Source: Owenia fusiformis
Lineage: Eukaryota; Annelida; Polychaeta; Sabellida; Oweniidae
NCBI GenBank assembly: GCA_903813345.2
Contig: CAIIXF020000011.1
Span: 18,833,754 to 18,897,753, forward strand
DNA: 64,000 nt
Direction: 5' to 3'
In this document: positions 12,801 through 27,800 of the stretch, one piece after another
How positions within the stretch are numbered: position 1 is the stretch's first letter
Layout of the letters: each line of letters begins with the position of its first letter
Translations under genes and position numbers: made by a program
Notes under the pieces: model-generated
What the model saw: only the letters and a program-made list of their open reading frames with translations
Database searches by the model: none
What the model was told of the DNA's origin: nothing

Positions 12801-15800
12801 ATTTGGTCACACGTCAGCATTATTCTTAAAGTAGATAATGGGTATCGAAGAATCATTAGTTACGATCATCGTGCCTAAAAATGGACCTCAAGATAATATA
12901 ACTAATAATGATTTGATCACTGTCATCATAATAACAATTATATATTACCATATCATGGATTTATAGGTGTTCTTTAATAATATGGTCTTATTAAAGGGGC
13001 AATAAGGACTGTAGAAAAAATAGGAAAGTTTTTTCATTTTTTCTGAGCTATCAAGGCAACATTTGGTTTAACATCTTCTTTGACATACCTATTTTCCTAA
13101 AATGTATCGATGAATTATCAATTTCAGCATTAAGAAGTGTAAATTCAGTTCAAAGCTTCAAAAAGAGGACTTCCACTTTTATATTTTTAAGATCCACCAT
13201 GTTTCAAGAGGAATATCAGCTAAAACAATGTTTATCTAGGGGGTTTCTTTGTAGATAATAAAAATAGATGTTAGTCTTGATGAAATATCCAAACTTAAAT
13301 ATATTTTGACACTGGTCCATGATCGTTGAATGGCCCCTCTGCACTAATTATTGCACCTTTAAACATACAGACCACCCCTTTACCCAGATATTACCAGATA
13401 TTTTAGAGCGGGCTGTCAGGAAAATTAGATTAAATTAACTCATTGAATTGCCAGTTATCTTTCCAAAGCCTCTGGCACTTTATCTAATAAGAAATTTAGA
13501 TCTTGAGCCGATTCACTGGCCACTATGGACATTGAGGGGTGATGTATCAAAATGTTGCCATTGATCAACACAAAATAGTTCTCTATTCATTTCCCATGGT
13601 AGTAGCTGCCTGTTGATGAAATATTACTCAGGTCATTTTTTCTTTAAACCATAAATAGAGCAAGAAAATGGAAATAAGAAAGTGTGTGAGGTAACAGGTC
13701 TGAAGATGAAACTCTGAATTGTGGAGGGATGTCAGGAAATCTGCCACTTTACGTTTTTGAGCGATATTGCGTTGAATAAGCAAGCCCAGTTGCTGTTAGA
13801 AGATGGGGATATTGCCATTTGTTGCATAGAGGAGTATAGATTAGTCTGCAGAAATGCATGTACATTGGATGTTGATAGGATTATTTCCTGCGGACAGATG
13901 AGCTTGTTGTCACCAGCTGAGTAGACGGATTGATGTTACCACGGAGCAGAGGACAATTATGTCACTATGACAACATGATATGTATTCAATAAAACAAACA
14001 AACTGTTCAAATGTTGCTGTTTTGATGAATAAACATCAATATTCAGGATCAAGAGGTTAAATGATCGAGTCAACAAACTGATTCTTTAGAGACGTGGTAT
14101 TGTGTACTTACAATAGAAGTCTCAGGTGTGTTTTTCTAACCTGGCTGTGGTTTACTAAAGCCCAAGGCTGTGGTCTACCTCACGAGGACACTGGGTACAA
14201 GCACATGTTGATCAGCGTCAGGGTAGACAGGTTACTCTCCTAGTCAGACTTTTGACACAGCATAACTCTAAAAAAATAAAGTTATTTATTATATATAGCC
14301 AGAAAGGCGAGTTCGTGCCGGAAATGGAAAAGTCATTTGATTAATTGTTATTAAGAATACATTTGGAATATTGTTATTGCGTGACATACAGGAACTAGCA
14401 ACTGGTGGTTTCCCACAGACTTAATACATATTTGGACCAGACAGAAGTATGTTATAGAGGAGCCATGCCAGCACATAGCAATGCAGGACATATCAGTTAT
14501 GTGCAGGAGCATACAAGTCATCGTTCAGGCCATTCCAACCATGCAGCAGGGCATACCAGTCATGTTGCTGGACATACCAGTCATACTGCAGGAAATACCA
14601 GTCATGCAGCAGGAAATACCAGTCATGCAACAGGAAATACAAGTCATGAAGCAAGAAAAAGTAGTCAAACAGTTGGAAATAAAAGCCATGCAGCAGGAAA
14701 TACCAGTCATGCAGCAGGAAATACCAGCTTTGCAGCAACAAATAAACGTCATGCAGCAGGAAATACCAGTCATGGTGCAGGAAATACCAGTCGTGCAGCA
14801 GGACAAACCAACCATATAGCTGATAAGGTTAGATTCATTATGCCTATTATGCTAATTTCGGAGTGTAACGAAATAATGATAGAATGTGGTCACTTCCTGT
14901 TGCATTTTTGCTAGATCCCCTTTCTATTGACCATGAACGACATCCAAAATTTTGATCGCAACTTGAAAATTTCTTAGAGATTTCTTAATGAATAACTGGT
15001 AATTTATTTCACAATTCACACCACGATCATTGAAGATGTCATTAATACTTTGGTGTCTCTTTTCCCAGTCCAAATAACATTAAGAAACATAAGCTGACTG
15101 GTAACAGAAAAACTAACTTAAATCTATTGCATCATTAGCTTGAGAAAATAATCTGTTAAAGTCAGCTGGGTCACCGTGAACTAATTTATTAAGAACCGGG
15201 TAATTTAGTCCACTTCCGTTTCTTTTTGTCTATTATAAGAATAACTAGGGAATTAATTGAGGTTTATTTAAAGTATTCCAAGGCTCCAGTCTTGTTTTTA
15301 ATGCCTCGATCTAATAAACCTTATTATAAAGCATACCTTCAGAAAGTGAATATATATCCCCTTTGAGCACAGATCCATCAGTGATAAATCCTTTTTTGGA
15401 GCCAGATTCATCCAATTGCAATCTCCATTATCATTAATGTGTATTTATTTATGTCTTGGAGCGGTTTGGATGATGCACACGTGGCCCATGGGAATGTATG
15501 GGATTACATTGCTATCCTGTTGGAAACAAAGGGGAATTCATAATGTATACTTGTAAGCAAAAATCAATTGTTGATTTAGAGTAGGTACAATAGGGGATTT
15601 CTCCTTCATTTCTCATTGAATTGTAAGCCGAATGTTAGGCCATTGAACAAAGCATGTTTTTAATAATCTGTGGTTTTTGTAACGAATCATTTTTTGCTGC
15701 ATTGCATATGGTCATTCGGAGTCGTTTGATGAGTGAATGTTTTGACTGGAGAACCTTATCAAATCGAATTCATAGAAAAAATGAAGTACCTTTTCTTTTC

Positions 15801-18800
15801 AAAGAGGCGCATAATAATGGTCCCTTGTAAGAGTCAAGAGTGATGTAAAAGGGAGTGTTAAACACTAATTTTTTTCTTTATCCTGAATAGAATGAGCCAA
15901 CATTAATATCAGTTGCCCATCATAGGAGGGTCATCAATCACTATTCTAATAGAAAATTGTAAGTGAATATTTAAGTCTATCAAATATTGGAGTCATGTGA
16001 TACATATTTATCACAAATCATGAGTAGTGGACTAAAACCAAAGGTCTTGGTTCATTTGGACAGAGGCATTGTCTATGCGAGGCAAGCACCTTGTCAAGTG
16101 TCACAGAAAGTTATTTATCCAAACTTACATTGTGCTGAAACTGACAATAAAGTCAATAACAATGGAAGTATAGTTAATTTTACTTTGCCTATTCGAACTT
16201 GGCTAAACAGATTCTGACAATGCCCTTAAAAGACCTGTAGATATGGTCCCTAAAGACCTGTTGATATGGCCCCTGGTCCTTTGAACCCTTTTCATATGGT
16301 CCCTCGAGACCTGTTAATATTAGATTGTTATGTTTGAGAAATATGTCAGTTTTTATGTCAGCACCAGAAGTGTTATGATCTCCAACTTTTTGTGGATGGC
16401 GGTTGGTGTTTGGCATTCAGCAGTTGGTGTTTGTAACAAATAGCAGGTGGTGACATTTTCCATGTTAATGCCTTGTTTATGTAAATATTTTTGCACTGGT
16501 TGGTTAGAGAAAAAGCATTCAGGCCAAAGGCAAAAAGCTCTTGGTTTGAATTAGTATTCCATTCTCACTGTTTGTCTGGCTCGAGAAATGTCTGCGAGTA
16601 AAATACATTATATCACATTATGTCACGAAGGAAGCTTACACAAACAGTAAAAAATAATATTATTTCCTCAAAGAAAATAGAATTTCGGGAAAAGTAATTT
16701 CTTTGTGTTGTTGACATAATGACAAAATTGCTACATGTATTGACACGACCAACAGTTGGTATTGACATTGCGGCAGAATTGATACATGTATTGACATTAC
16801 AAAAGTTAGATTTGATTATGTTTAAATGAGAAAAGGGTTTACTGTGTATCCTGCACTGTAATTGGATCACGAATGATGGTCATAATTCAACTTTAATTGC
16901 AACTCTGTTCAGCTATCTAGTGTTGAATTGTCATTAGAGAAAGTGTAATTATTGTCCAGGGATCCATCTATAAAACATTCCCCGGGACGTTGAAGTCTAA
17001 CTGGAGAAAGAGGACGGAATAGTTTCTTTTGTTCGATGAGGACTAGAATGAATTCTTGTTTCTTTAATGCTTCAGCTGTATCATTTTCGAATAGTTTGAT
17101 TTTACAACTTAAAAGAGAGCTTCATCTTCACCTTTCTGAGTTTGAGATACCCTTTGATCCTTGATCATAAAAAGATGTTATTCCTTGAATCTTGAAATTC
17201 CAGACTCTTATTGATATGTTTAAGTTATCTAATTGTTATCTGATACAAAAGAAGATGTTATCCAATACAATACTAATATTAATTTACAGCAAGTATAAAC
17301 ACATTAAACAATGATACAATAAAGACTTATAATTCTGCTCAAAGGCCTGGTATTATTTACTGGTTATAAATCTATGCCTTTTATGCAGTATATACTGTAT
17401 AAGTGGTAATTTTGCCCAATCATTTAATTTGCCTATTTCTTAATTTTTGCCAGGTTCGGAAAATTAAATGTCGGAAATATTGTCTTTATAATGTTATCCA
17501 ATGGGAGGGTTCTTCTCATTAGGAAAATTGAAATTAGGAAAATGATGAAATTTGACCATTCTGAAAATTAACCACTCAGATTAAATACCACTTATACAGT
17601 ATCTTATCTTATTCATCAGAAGCATTCCTTTGTTGTGCATTGGGACAGAACACAAAGACACAATTACAAGGAGATTATTTTGAAAAACAGAATTTAAAGA
17701 ACAGTCCAGAATTCAGGATTACATCATTTAATCAGTCAGCCATGGCATGAAAATGGTCACACATGGGTAAATATCTTGCTTCAATTAATGTTTTGTTCAA
17801 TAAACAAGGTATTTCTTTTCAGTATTTCTTCGTCCATATTTTATTTCTTCCATTTCCAACTCTGAAGCAACAGTTGCATGTCAGCCATCCATACTAAAAC
17901 AACATTCCTGACCAATCTCTGATGAAAATTTATGATGGTTGATATGATTGATATTGTGATATTAAAGACTAATCTCTGAGATTTTACAATGTACCCTGTG
18001 AATTGAATATAACATAGTAGCTAGATGATGGAAAATCTCATTTTAGTGAAGTGCAGAAATATATGCAATGGTTAAAGGAAATAAGCTTGGAGTGACCTCT
18101 TGGAGAAAATCACAAATGGATGAATTTCTGGAGTGAAGTCTCATGGGTTCACTGCTGAATTAGTGATTATAAATAACAAGATATTGTCCAAAAATGTTTG
18201 AATTGGCAGGTGTTCACATTTCAAGGTTTTTAATATGGAAGTCTAAGGGACAAAAAAAGCGTTCACTTTGAGAGGTGTTCAGATTAAAGAGGTGGTTGTA
18301 TATACAGGTTTTAATGTATTAGCTTGCTCTTATATGCTTGAGACATGGTCAAAATTCATAATAATTAGATAAGATGATTTATTCCATAGTTAGCATGATA
18401 TTCATAGGATAACATGTCAAAATAAAAACGGTATTTTTGCAATCAGTGGTAAAATATGATATTTTTGACAAATCACTTATCCATAGCATAGGGTGTTTAA
18501 GCCATGACATATGTTATGAATTATGGATTTTTGCTACGTCAGACTCAAAACGAGGCTAAGTGTCAACATCGCCGGATCGTTTGGAAAATTCGAATTGAAT
18601 CACTTAACTTCCGACGATCATGATGATGACTTTAACTATGGAATAAAAAGAACAATCCTATGATTTACCCGTGCTACGCTCGCTCGTGCAGATATCATAT
18701 TCATTCGTGGATAAAAATCATATCACTCATAAATCATAGGATATCCTCTATATCATACTTGTAAAACTAATGATTACATAATATAGCAAGACCATTTAGA

Positions 18801-21800
18801 CATTTGCATCAAAAATATTGTGTCATTTCTGTAAGAATATGAAATCATGAAGCGTATTTGAAGGTTGTGACCGTTGAGGTCAAATTATTGCACCCCGAGA
18901 GAGCAATTCAATGAAAATGAATTGAATGGAGAAATCGACTTTGAGAAATCAATATAAGATTCCCTTGTGATAGATTGACTCCTAATACGACGAGACTTGA
19001 CAATGAATATGTGATTACACAACTCAGATATGGTTTGCTGGAAATGCAACAGCTTAAATAATTTTACTCGTTTACTTATTTACTAGCTTAAGCTAAGCAT
19101 TCCTTTACTTTATGAAGTTTTTTATATGAATTTTTCTCGGGGTATTTAAGTAGTAATGTTCCTGTTAGCAAGATATGACAAAACATTGAGGAGATTGGTT
19201 GCCATATACTGGCTCTTGCTAAAAGAAAGTTCAATAGAAATTGCATCTTTATTAAAGCATTTGTTTTATTCACCTATATTTAGGCTAATTTTCTTAAATA
19301 TGTTTGAATAATTCTAATGACTTATTGTGACTTCAACAATGCTGGGAGGTATTTACATTAGAGAGATGAAGATTTTTACTAGATATGGAAATACAGGTGT
19401 TTATTAGAGAAAGTAATCATTGTGGAAGAGATAATGTGTTAATTAGATGAAAATATGTTCAAATGGTGTTCACTAGGTGTTCAGTAAGAGAGGTCATCCA
19501 TTATAATCTCTTGTTTTTGTTAAAGTCATGTCTCATATAACAAAATGTATATGAACTTAGCAATAGTTTTGGAAGAGATGTGTGTTCACTAGATGGAGAC
19601 TGCTTATTGTTAGAGTGTGTTTTTTGGTTACTGGAAAAAGAGGTGTTGATCCATAGAAGGGAACAATCCCCGTTGGAAGTACTCAGTAAAAATAGATGTT
19701 CATAATCTCTATTTTTGATAAAGCCACATTTATACAAAAGAATGTGTATTAACTCTGAAATCACTAATTGTATAAGTATAGCACCTGTATTCTCTGAGTC
19801 CTCAATATGTTTTATTGAATGTGGCAGATAAGCCATCTTACAAAGATGCATAAGATTTATATCCATAAAGCCTTGGAGTCTTCTTGACACATTTTGATTA
19901 AATATATGTCTTTCTTCTAATGATGTTCAATCATTCCATATCAGCTCTGTTTCATTCACCAATTGAAGTTCCCTTTTAAAAGCATGTACGCCAATTGAGT
20001 TGATTGGTTGAGTGTTTATAAACATGAAAGTTATCTATAAGTGATCATGCTACTTTCCCTTTAAGATTCCCGATTCAGTTTAAACCTTGCAGAATTTGCG
20101 TAAAAGTTGTCATGAAAAGTTAAAATCATAAAATATTGCATCGCATCCAGAATTGTTTCATTTTCACCATCCTTTTGATTTCTTTTTTTTATTGATGGGG
20201 TTATTGATCAGCGTTATTTTTTGTGGGAGTTGAATTTGCTTTAATCTTATATATGTTAGCAGTTAGACATGATGAGACTTTGAAGTCTTACAATACATTA
20301 ACCTGTAGCCAGTGTTGAGGAAATCGATCATTCTATGATGAATGTCTAATCATATCTGTTCTGGCAAGACAAGAAATCTCCAAAATATTTTGTACTCTGA
20401 TCTGATAATTTTATTTATACTGGGTATACGTATATAAAGAGGAATTATTTTAATCCAATGTTCAGTTATATTTCTGATTACACTAAATTTTTTAAGAACC
20501 ATTGTCCTCTATGATTGTCTGAAATATGAATGTGAAGTTTTTGTGAGGGTAGCCATCTTGCAGGAACACCCATTCGCAAAATTTGATTCTGTTCCCTTCT
20601 GTTTATTTCACTCATTCAGTCAAACATGGCTGAAATACCTTTTTTATATACTTCAAAACAGCACAGTGTTTACTTCATATAGATTCGAAGCTTTTTTCTA
20701 AATCTCCATGGCAACATAACTGCTCTATTTCCATGGCAACAGGGTTTTGGTGTTATTTAAACGTTGGGCAGGAAACAAGGGAAAACATTGCACCTGGATC
20801 AGTTATCCATCACTCATTAGTTTTGATTACCCCTGGAATGTTAAATGTTCTCTTGTACCTGGGATGATAACCTCTGCTCTCTGTGTATGTGGAGGGAGCC
20901 CTTAGGGAACTTTACTGATAGAGAGGTTGCTATGGTATAAGAAGTTACCTCCTTTCTAATCTCAGTTCAATTTTCATTACAAAAAAGCATTAAGGTTAAA
21001 ACTATTTGATTGGTTAAAAATCGTGTTTGAAAGTGTATTCAAAGTGTGTCATATTTGTGGATATTTTGTGATTAGGATGAAAGAACTCTGTTTGTCGGTG
21101 AAAGTTCAAAGGTGTTACTATGGGTTACTATGGCAATTAGTTATAAGCGTTACCATGGCAATCAGTAGAGTCAAGCAGAGGCAATCAATCATTCTCTTGG
21201 AGAATATGTTTTATCAAAAAATACCTCTACTTGACACTTGAGATTATGAAAACCCCAAATTGAGTGTTCAATTTAATTGCAACTGTGTTTTATAATGAAC
21301 TTTTCTAGCTTATCAGATAATCTTGTTGGTAGGTCTCATGCTAAAGTTACTTTCTGTATATTTTTTTATGTTCACATTATTTTCCTTACCACATGTAGCA
21401 TTAAAGGTGTCGTAATGATTAAGATATAAGAAATGTTTTAATTAGTAAATTAAATAAAGTGAAGGTTTCTCTTACCAAAAACTGTTCTGCAGATTCTTGT
21501 AGGAGGGGCCCATGGATAGAACCTGGGCTGGGTCATGGTTTTGAATACAAATAAAAGTGGGAATATTGGAAATATACATAAGAAAGATAGAAGTTGAGAA
21601 GAATTTGGAAAATTTGGGAAAAGGAAATATGTAAGAACTCTACATTTATAGCAAGAACTTGTGAGGTTGTGAGGAATGTGGCATGACCCAAATAACATTT
21701 AACCCAAGGGCTGTCATATAAGACCAGCTCATATCTGGGAATCTTCAATATATCTCAATAAAGATAGACATACTTTGTGAAAGTAATTTGGAATGGAAGC

Positions 21801-24800
21801 ATAGATAGAAGGGATTTCTACTCAGGAATTGGATGGAATAAGATGTTGAGGAATCTCTAGGAATTATAGAATTTGCTAGTCGGGTCTTCTAGTATTTGGA
21901 TACAACATCTTGACTTTCTTGTGCAGTATGTTAATCTGTTTCTCTTGTACAGCGGGCCCGTAGCCAGGGGGTTTCGGGGGGTTTGGGCACCCCCCCTGGT
22001 CAAAATTTCTTTCAAAATCATGCAGTTTTTCACCATTCTGACTATTTTTTGAGAGGGGACATCATTGTGATTAAATGTTTTATAGATTTTCATAGATTCT
22101 GAACCATTGGTCAAACATGTGTCGGAGAGACTGACATACACAAGAGTCAATAAAATAATATAAATATACACATTTGATAAAATAATCCAAAATATAAAGA
22201 CAGAAATTATTCCAACATGTTTCTTTATTTAAAAATATTCAGGGATTTATTTATACATATATATTTAAAAGAATAAGTCAAGACTTTGCTTTGTGATCAA
22301 TGATCGATCTTGGAATAGTGTATTACAGAAAAAATAGGTTCTTGCTTTGTGATAATACATTTAGCTTTGTGAGTTAAATTATTTTGTGATAGCTTTGTGA
22401 TAAAATCTTACATGAATCTAGAGCTAATTAAAAAAAGAATATGATTTAACCTTTTACATGTGATAATAGCTTTAGCTTTGTGATGTTTTATGGTTCTTAA
22501 ACTAATGTATTAAACTAACATATTAGAAAGGAATAAAAATGTGATAAAATGTTGCATTGCTACACTAGAAGACATTGATCTATAAGATGGGGATTACCTT
22601 TGGTTCACCAGTCTTTTGCCAGATTGTCTGGACAGGAGCATATATTATGTATGTATGACCGCATATAGTGACCACAGGGAGCATATATTATATCTGGATA
22701 CGTACATGTTTGGCTGAAATATAACAGACATGATCCAGAGGTGACCAAGTGAGATTAAAAATAAGAAAATATTGATCTCTTAATGGGCTATCGTCTGTAC
22801 AAGTAAGGTCTTAGATCTGTCTGGTAAATCTTAAAAGTGAGCGCTTGGTACTTTCACTGTCAGACTATCATGCTGTGTACATCTTTGAAGAATACTACAA
22901 AACGCTGATAGTAGAAAATATATGGAACTATGAAACTATTATTCTAGGAGTAAACAAGGATTTCTATCTTAGTTTTATAAGACAGTTAGATTTTCCAGAT
23001 GTCTTAGCTCAGGTATGAGAGGAGTTTCTGCAACGAGGGATTGATTATATAAGTAAAGACTGGAAGTGACAGACTTGAGCAAATTGCTGTAATTTTAACA
23101 AGTATAATCATAGTGACAATAGAATGTAAGCCAGGAGATGACGCAATTGAATTGATTGAATATATCTGGATTATTGAATGTATCTGGATAAGTTATCAAA
23201 TATATCTCGATTATAGAATATCAGGATTATTGGATATATCTGGATTAAAGAATATATCTGGATTATTGAATATATCTGGATTATTGATATATCTGGATTA
23301 TTGAATATATCTGGATTATTGAATATATCTGGATTATTGAATATATCAGGATTATTGAATATATCAGGATTATTGAATACATCTGGATTGTTGAATATAT
23401 CTGGATGATAGAAATGGATCCGGATTATTGTGGCTATTACTTAAGGGTGTTTTAATGGGTGATTCTGTATCTGACATAAAGTGCACACATTTCTTGCAAG
23501 ATCAAAGATTTGAATGTATTCAGTGATTTCCCCAGCATTGAACAACCACCCATTGTACCCAGTTGATAATCAATTAGGACCGAGTTTATATATTTTGGGA
23601 AAAATTGGGACCGTCTACATTTGATCAGTTTTCAAAAATTGTGACAGTTTTTGAGACCATTTGTAGGATCAGAATATAAACTATCAAAATTTTGAAAAGT
23701 TGAAAATATCCTGGGGAGAACACTGGATTTATCTGAATGCTCTTTGAGGTTTATCTCCTGGGAGATATCAGGGATTCATTTCCCTGTTGTTAAAAATATG
23801 CTAGTGTTAGATGGTTGATTAATTCAATTTACAGGAATATGGTCATATTAGCCATTCACTAATGAGGCATACTGCCATGGTGATGAACTTTTGCTATACT
23901 TTCTCTGAAAATGAAACCAATTTCCGTGTCATTTACTTCAAGAAACTGAGAATCATTAAGAGAAATGGTTTCCAATATAAAGCAAGCGTGTACTGTGCTT
24001 TGACTAGGTGTTTATAGTTGTTCTATTTTGGTACTTGGTCAGTGAAGGTGTCCACTATGGTTGGACATTAATGTATATAGGACATGGGTGTTTTTTGTAC
24101 AATAGTGTTCTTTGTGAAAATGTGTTTCACGTTGACTGGTTCTTGTCTTTTTAGATTAATGGTCTCTGTTGAAATTACTCAGTATGTAGGATTATGTTCA
24201 CTTTTTGTGAGTTAGTATTTTCACTGTATGTTGATTCAAATGTCACGAAAGGTGTTCTTTATTAAGTAGATGTTTTCTCAATGTTTTTTAATTATTTCAG
24301 TGATTAGAACCATATTTGAAGGTATATAGGTACATATTCACTCAACATTCAGGATTCAGTTTCAGGATACATGCCAATGAGGAATTGCTCGAGTCTTGTA
24401 TTACATGTTTTCATGCAAATGTACTGGAAATCCTGTGAGGTTTATGTATGAAATGTAATCATATCCGCAATAACCTGAGCTCTTATTCAATTAACCTGGA
24501 GGCTTGATTTACATTTGAATCTATACATATTCTTGTATTTTTGCTTTAGGGCATTCTGTGAGAAATAGAGTCATGCTGGACATGTCTTTATCTTTAAATT
24601 AATGCCTCGTCGGTCAATGAGTTTCGATGCTTGGCTATCCATGCATTGTCATTTTTGACCAATCAGTATGCATTATAACCATGCATAATCAGGAACACTT
24701 CCAATGTGTTGTTGAATCTGATATTTCACTTTAGAATTAATTCAATTCCCATTGCATTTACTAAAATAATTCACATTGACAGGTTCCTAATCAAGATAAC

Positions 24801-27800
24801 CTTTACTATTCGTCTACCTCATTTATATAAAAAATTCAAAACTGGGAATTACAACGAAAAATTAATATCAATTTGGTTGCAGTGTGAGCTGAGGCGTGCC
24901 AGCTTGGTAGGATTACATGAGCACATGATGAGTACTTGGCCTTTAGTGGCATAATGAAGATTAATCACTAATGGGAACATGGGAGCTGTAAAATACTGAA
25001 ATTGAACACTTCTGAAATTGCTTTTTATGTTTAGAGGTTTAACTGTATATTTGGCTAACAGGGTTAGCCTATGGGATCGACTAGGCATCCATCCATTAGT
25101 CCTTGTTATATGTTGGTCATTGTTTTATGTTGGTCCTTGTCATATTATGTTGGTCCTTGTTATATGTTGGTCATTGTTATATGTGTTCTGGAATAAAACC
25201 ATTTTAACTCAGCATACAGTATTTCCACTTTTCAGATTTTCTTGGTGATTTCTGCTTCAAGAGGCATTTGATAGCATCTTTCTAATTTGATCATATCTGT
25301 TTTCTCTCCTCTAATAACGTCTCTTCTTCATTCAGGCTAAATTGTTGCTCTCCTGGAGGATTTCTAATTTCTGATATGTCTCGTAAAATACATGATAATC
25401 ATAGCCAATATGCATGTGTATATTGAAAGAAAACCACATTGAACATTCAACAGATTGATTCTAAAGGATTGTGCACATTTATTGAAGAAAACACATATGG
25501 CTACAAAGCTATAGATATACTCTTATATATCATATGCAGCTGAAGCAACACCAGTATGAGTTATTGCAAGCTTTGTATAATCTTGCAAGTCTTGTACAGT
25601 TACACACTTTTTGCATAATCTTGCAAGTTTTATTCAGTCATACAAGCCTTGTTATGTTACCACCAGAAGTGTTATGTCACCACCATTTATTGGTTTAGTT
25701 TTCAACTTTTTTGTGGTCTGTGGTCAGTGTTTGGCAGTTAATGTTCAGCATTCAGTGTCTAACAAATGGCAGGTGGTGACATTTTGCATATCAATGCCTT
25801 TATACTATCTTACAAGCCTTGTATGATCTTGCACTTCTTTTGTTATCCTTAAAATCCATATATATTATCATATTACACAGATAATAAGCAGCTAAATGAA
25901 CATATGTAAGTCTGCAATGAGCTGGTCAATACATAAAGAATGTAATAAGGAATATAATGATAATAAAGGATCCTGCAACAGGAAGGCTGTTGAATCTCAC
26001 CCGTGAAAGCCTGTGTTAATTGCCACTGCCTAAGTCAGGTTAATTAAGTGTGAAGCATCTATCGATTATATCCTGACTGTCGTAGTAGGAAATGAGACGT
26101 AGGGACAGTATGTATGACTGCAGGGGCGGGGATTACTGATAGAAAACTGTCAGCCACCTTATACATCTATTGTTGAATCACGGAGAAGTTAATAAGATAT
26201 TATTGATGATATCAGGAAGACCTTGGATTATATTGTTATGTGCTGTAGATTCTACATGATATCGATCGGACAGATGAATGTATTTATTTAAAGTTTTTAC
26301 TGGAAATAAACTGAGATGATCATGCCAGGAGTATTGAAGTGATGAAATAGACTTATGTAGTGCGAGAAAAACAGTGGCATGTCAAATAATAGAACATGAA
26401 ACAGTCGTACTTTCCTGATAAATATGTTATTGAATGCTCACCTAGATGTTTTCATAGTGAAGTTAGAAAATTCAACATTCTATGACAGATGGATTGAACA
26501 GGTATCACTGGAAAGGTGTTTACGAAAGGAGAGGGCTGGGATATTAAGAGAAAGGTCTGAAATATTAAAAGACAGGGCTCAATAGTAAGATACAGGGCTC
26601 TATATTCTAAGACAGGGCTCCATAGTGAGCCAGAGAGCCTTCAGGCCACATGTGGAGTTTAGTGTGGCCATGATCCAGTTCAATATCACATTGAGAGATA
26701 TGCTGTGCAGATTTGAACAGGTAAAATAGTGTGTAATTCATCCAGCATGTTATCGCAAAATCCCATTATTACATACGTCCCCTACAGCAAACTGCTCGTC
26801 TTTTTTCACATAATTCAGTATAATGGTTCAGTAATGCAAGGACTTAAAATAACAATTCGCTGTTTTGAAAACACCTCATTATAATAACTCAAAACAGTCA
26901 TTTACTGCATTCAAAGCTTTGGATAATTGATTAAATGGTCAACAAATCTGCAAACTATCAAGATCATAAGAAAGATAATTGCAAGTAGGACATCCAATTT
27001 CCGATGGGAAAACAATCATTTCTGGCCAGTGACTTTCACGTTTGACCTATACAATGTAAAGGTGACCAGAATCTCTAATGGTCAGATATTCTCGTGCTAA
27101 GTAATTATTTTTGTATAAATGATTGCAGCAGTTGTGCTTCAAAGGTGTTATTTTCAGAGTAGATGGATAGTCCATGAAATTACTTGAACATGGGAATAAG
27201 AATCTTGTCTTGTGGAAGATGATTTGTTTGACATTACAGTGAATGTTATGATCTTCCGTCTTAAGATGCATGGGGAAGACTTAATTATATTCCTGAAACG
27301 TCTTCAATTTCTTCTCTCTACCATAATCATTCAACTCTGTCTGTCTGGTTTCTCCTTGGCTAATACACCAGTATCTAGGATGGTTGGGAATATAAATCAG
27401 TGTCTGCCCAATAGTGAATGTTACCAAGGGGTGGTAAAACATTGTTATTGGCATTGGGGTGATGGCTCCTATGGTTTAGCCCTTGATGTCATTTGGTTCA
27501 ACACCTATGGTGTCATGTTGCTCAGTTCTGTTGATGTCAGGTGGGTCAACAATAATGGTGTCATGTGGGTCAACACGATTGGTATCATGTGATTCAAAAC
27601 CATTGATGTCATGTAGTGGTGGTGTAGAATTCGATATCCCCTATGACATGTCCCCCATTGTTCTGATGGGGACATGGGTTCAACACTTTGTGTCAGGTAT
27701 TTCAATAATTGATGTCATGTTGTTCAGCATTATTGGTGTCATGTTGGGCAACACTTTTGGTGTCATGTAGTGTCATACCTGTCATGATCAACAGAAAGGT

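Noticed and set aside
13721-13924. 67-codon + strand frame in the large intron as a dystrophin exon
   Set aside because: It has no dystrophin similarity, no phase-compatible donor, and ordinary composition.
14405-14914. 169-codon frame rich in AGNTSHA repeats as a gene
   Set aside because: It is produced by the 21-bp minisatellite; other frames and the reverse strand are open too, and no splice or start context supports it.
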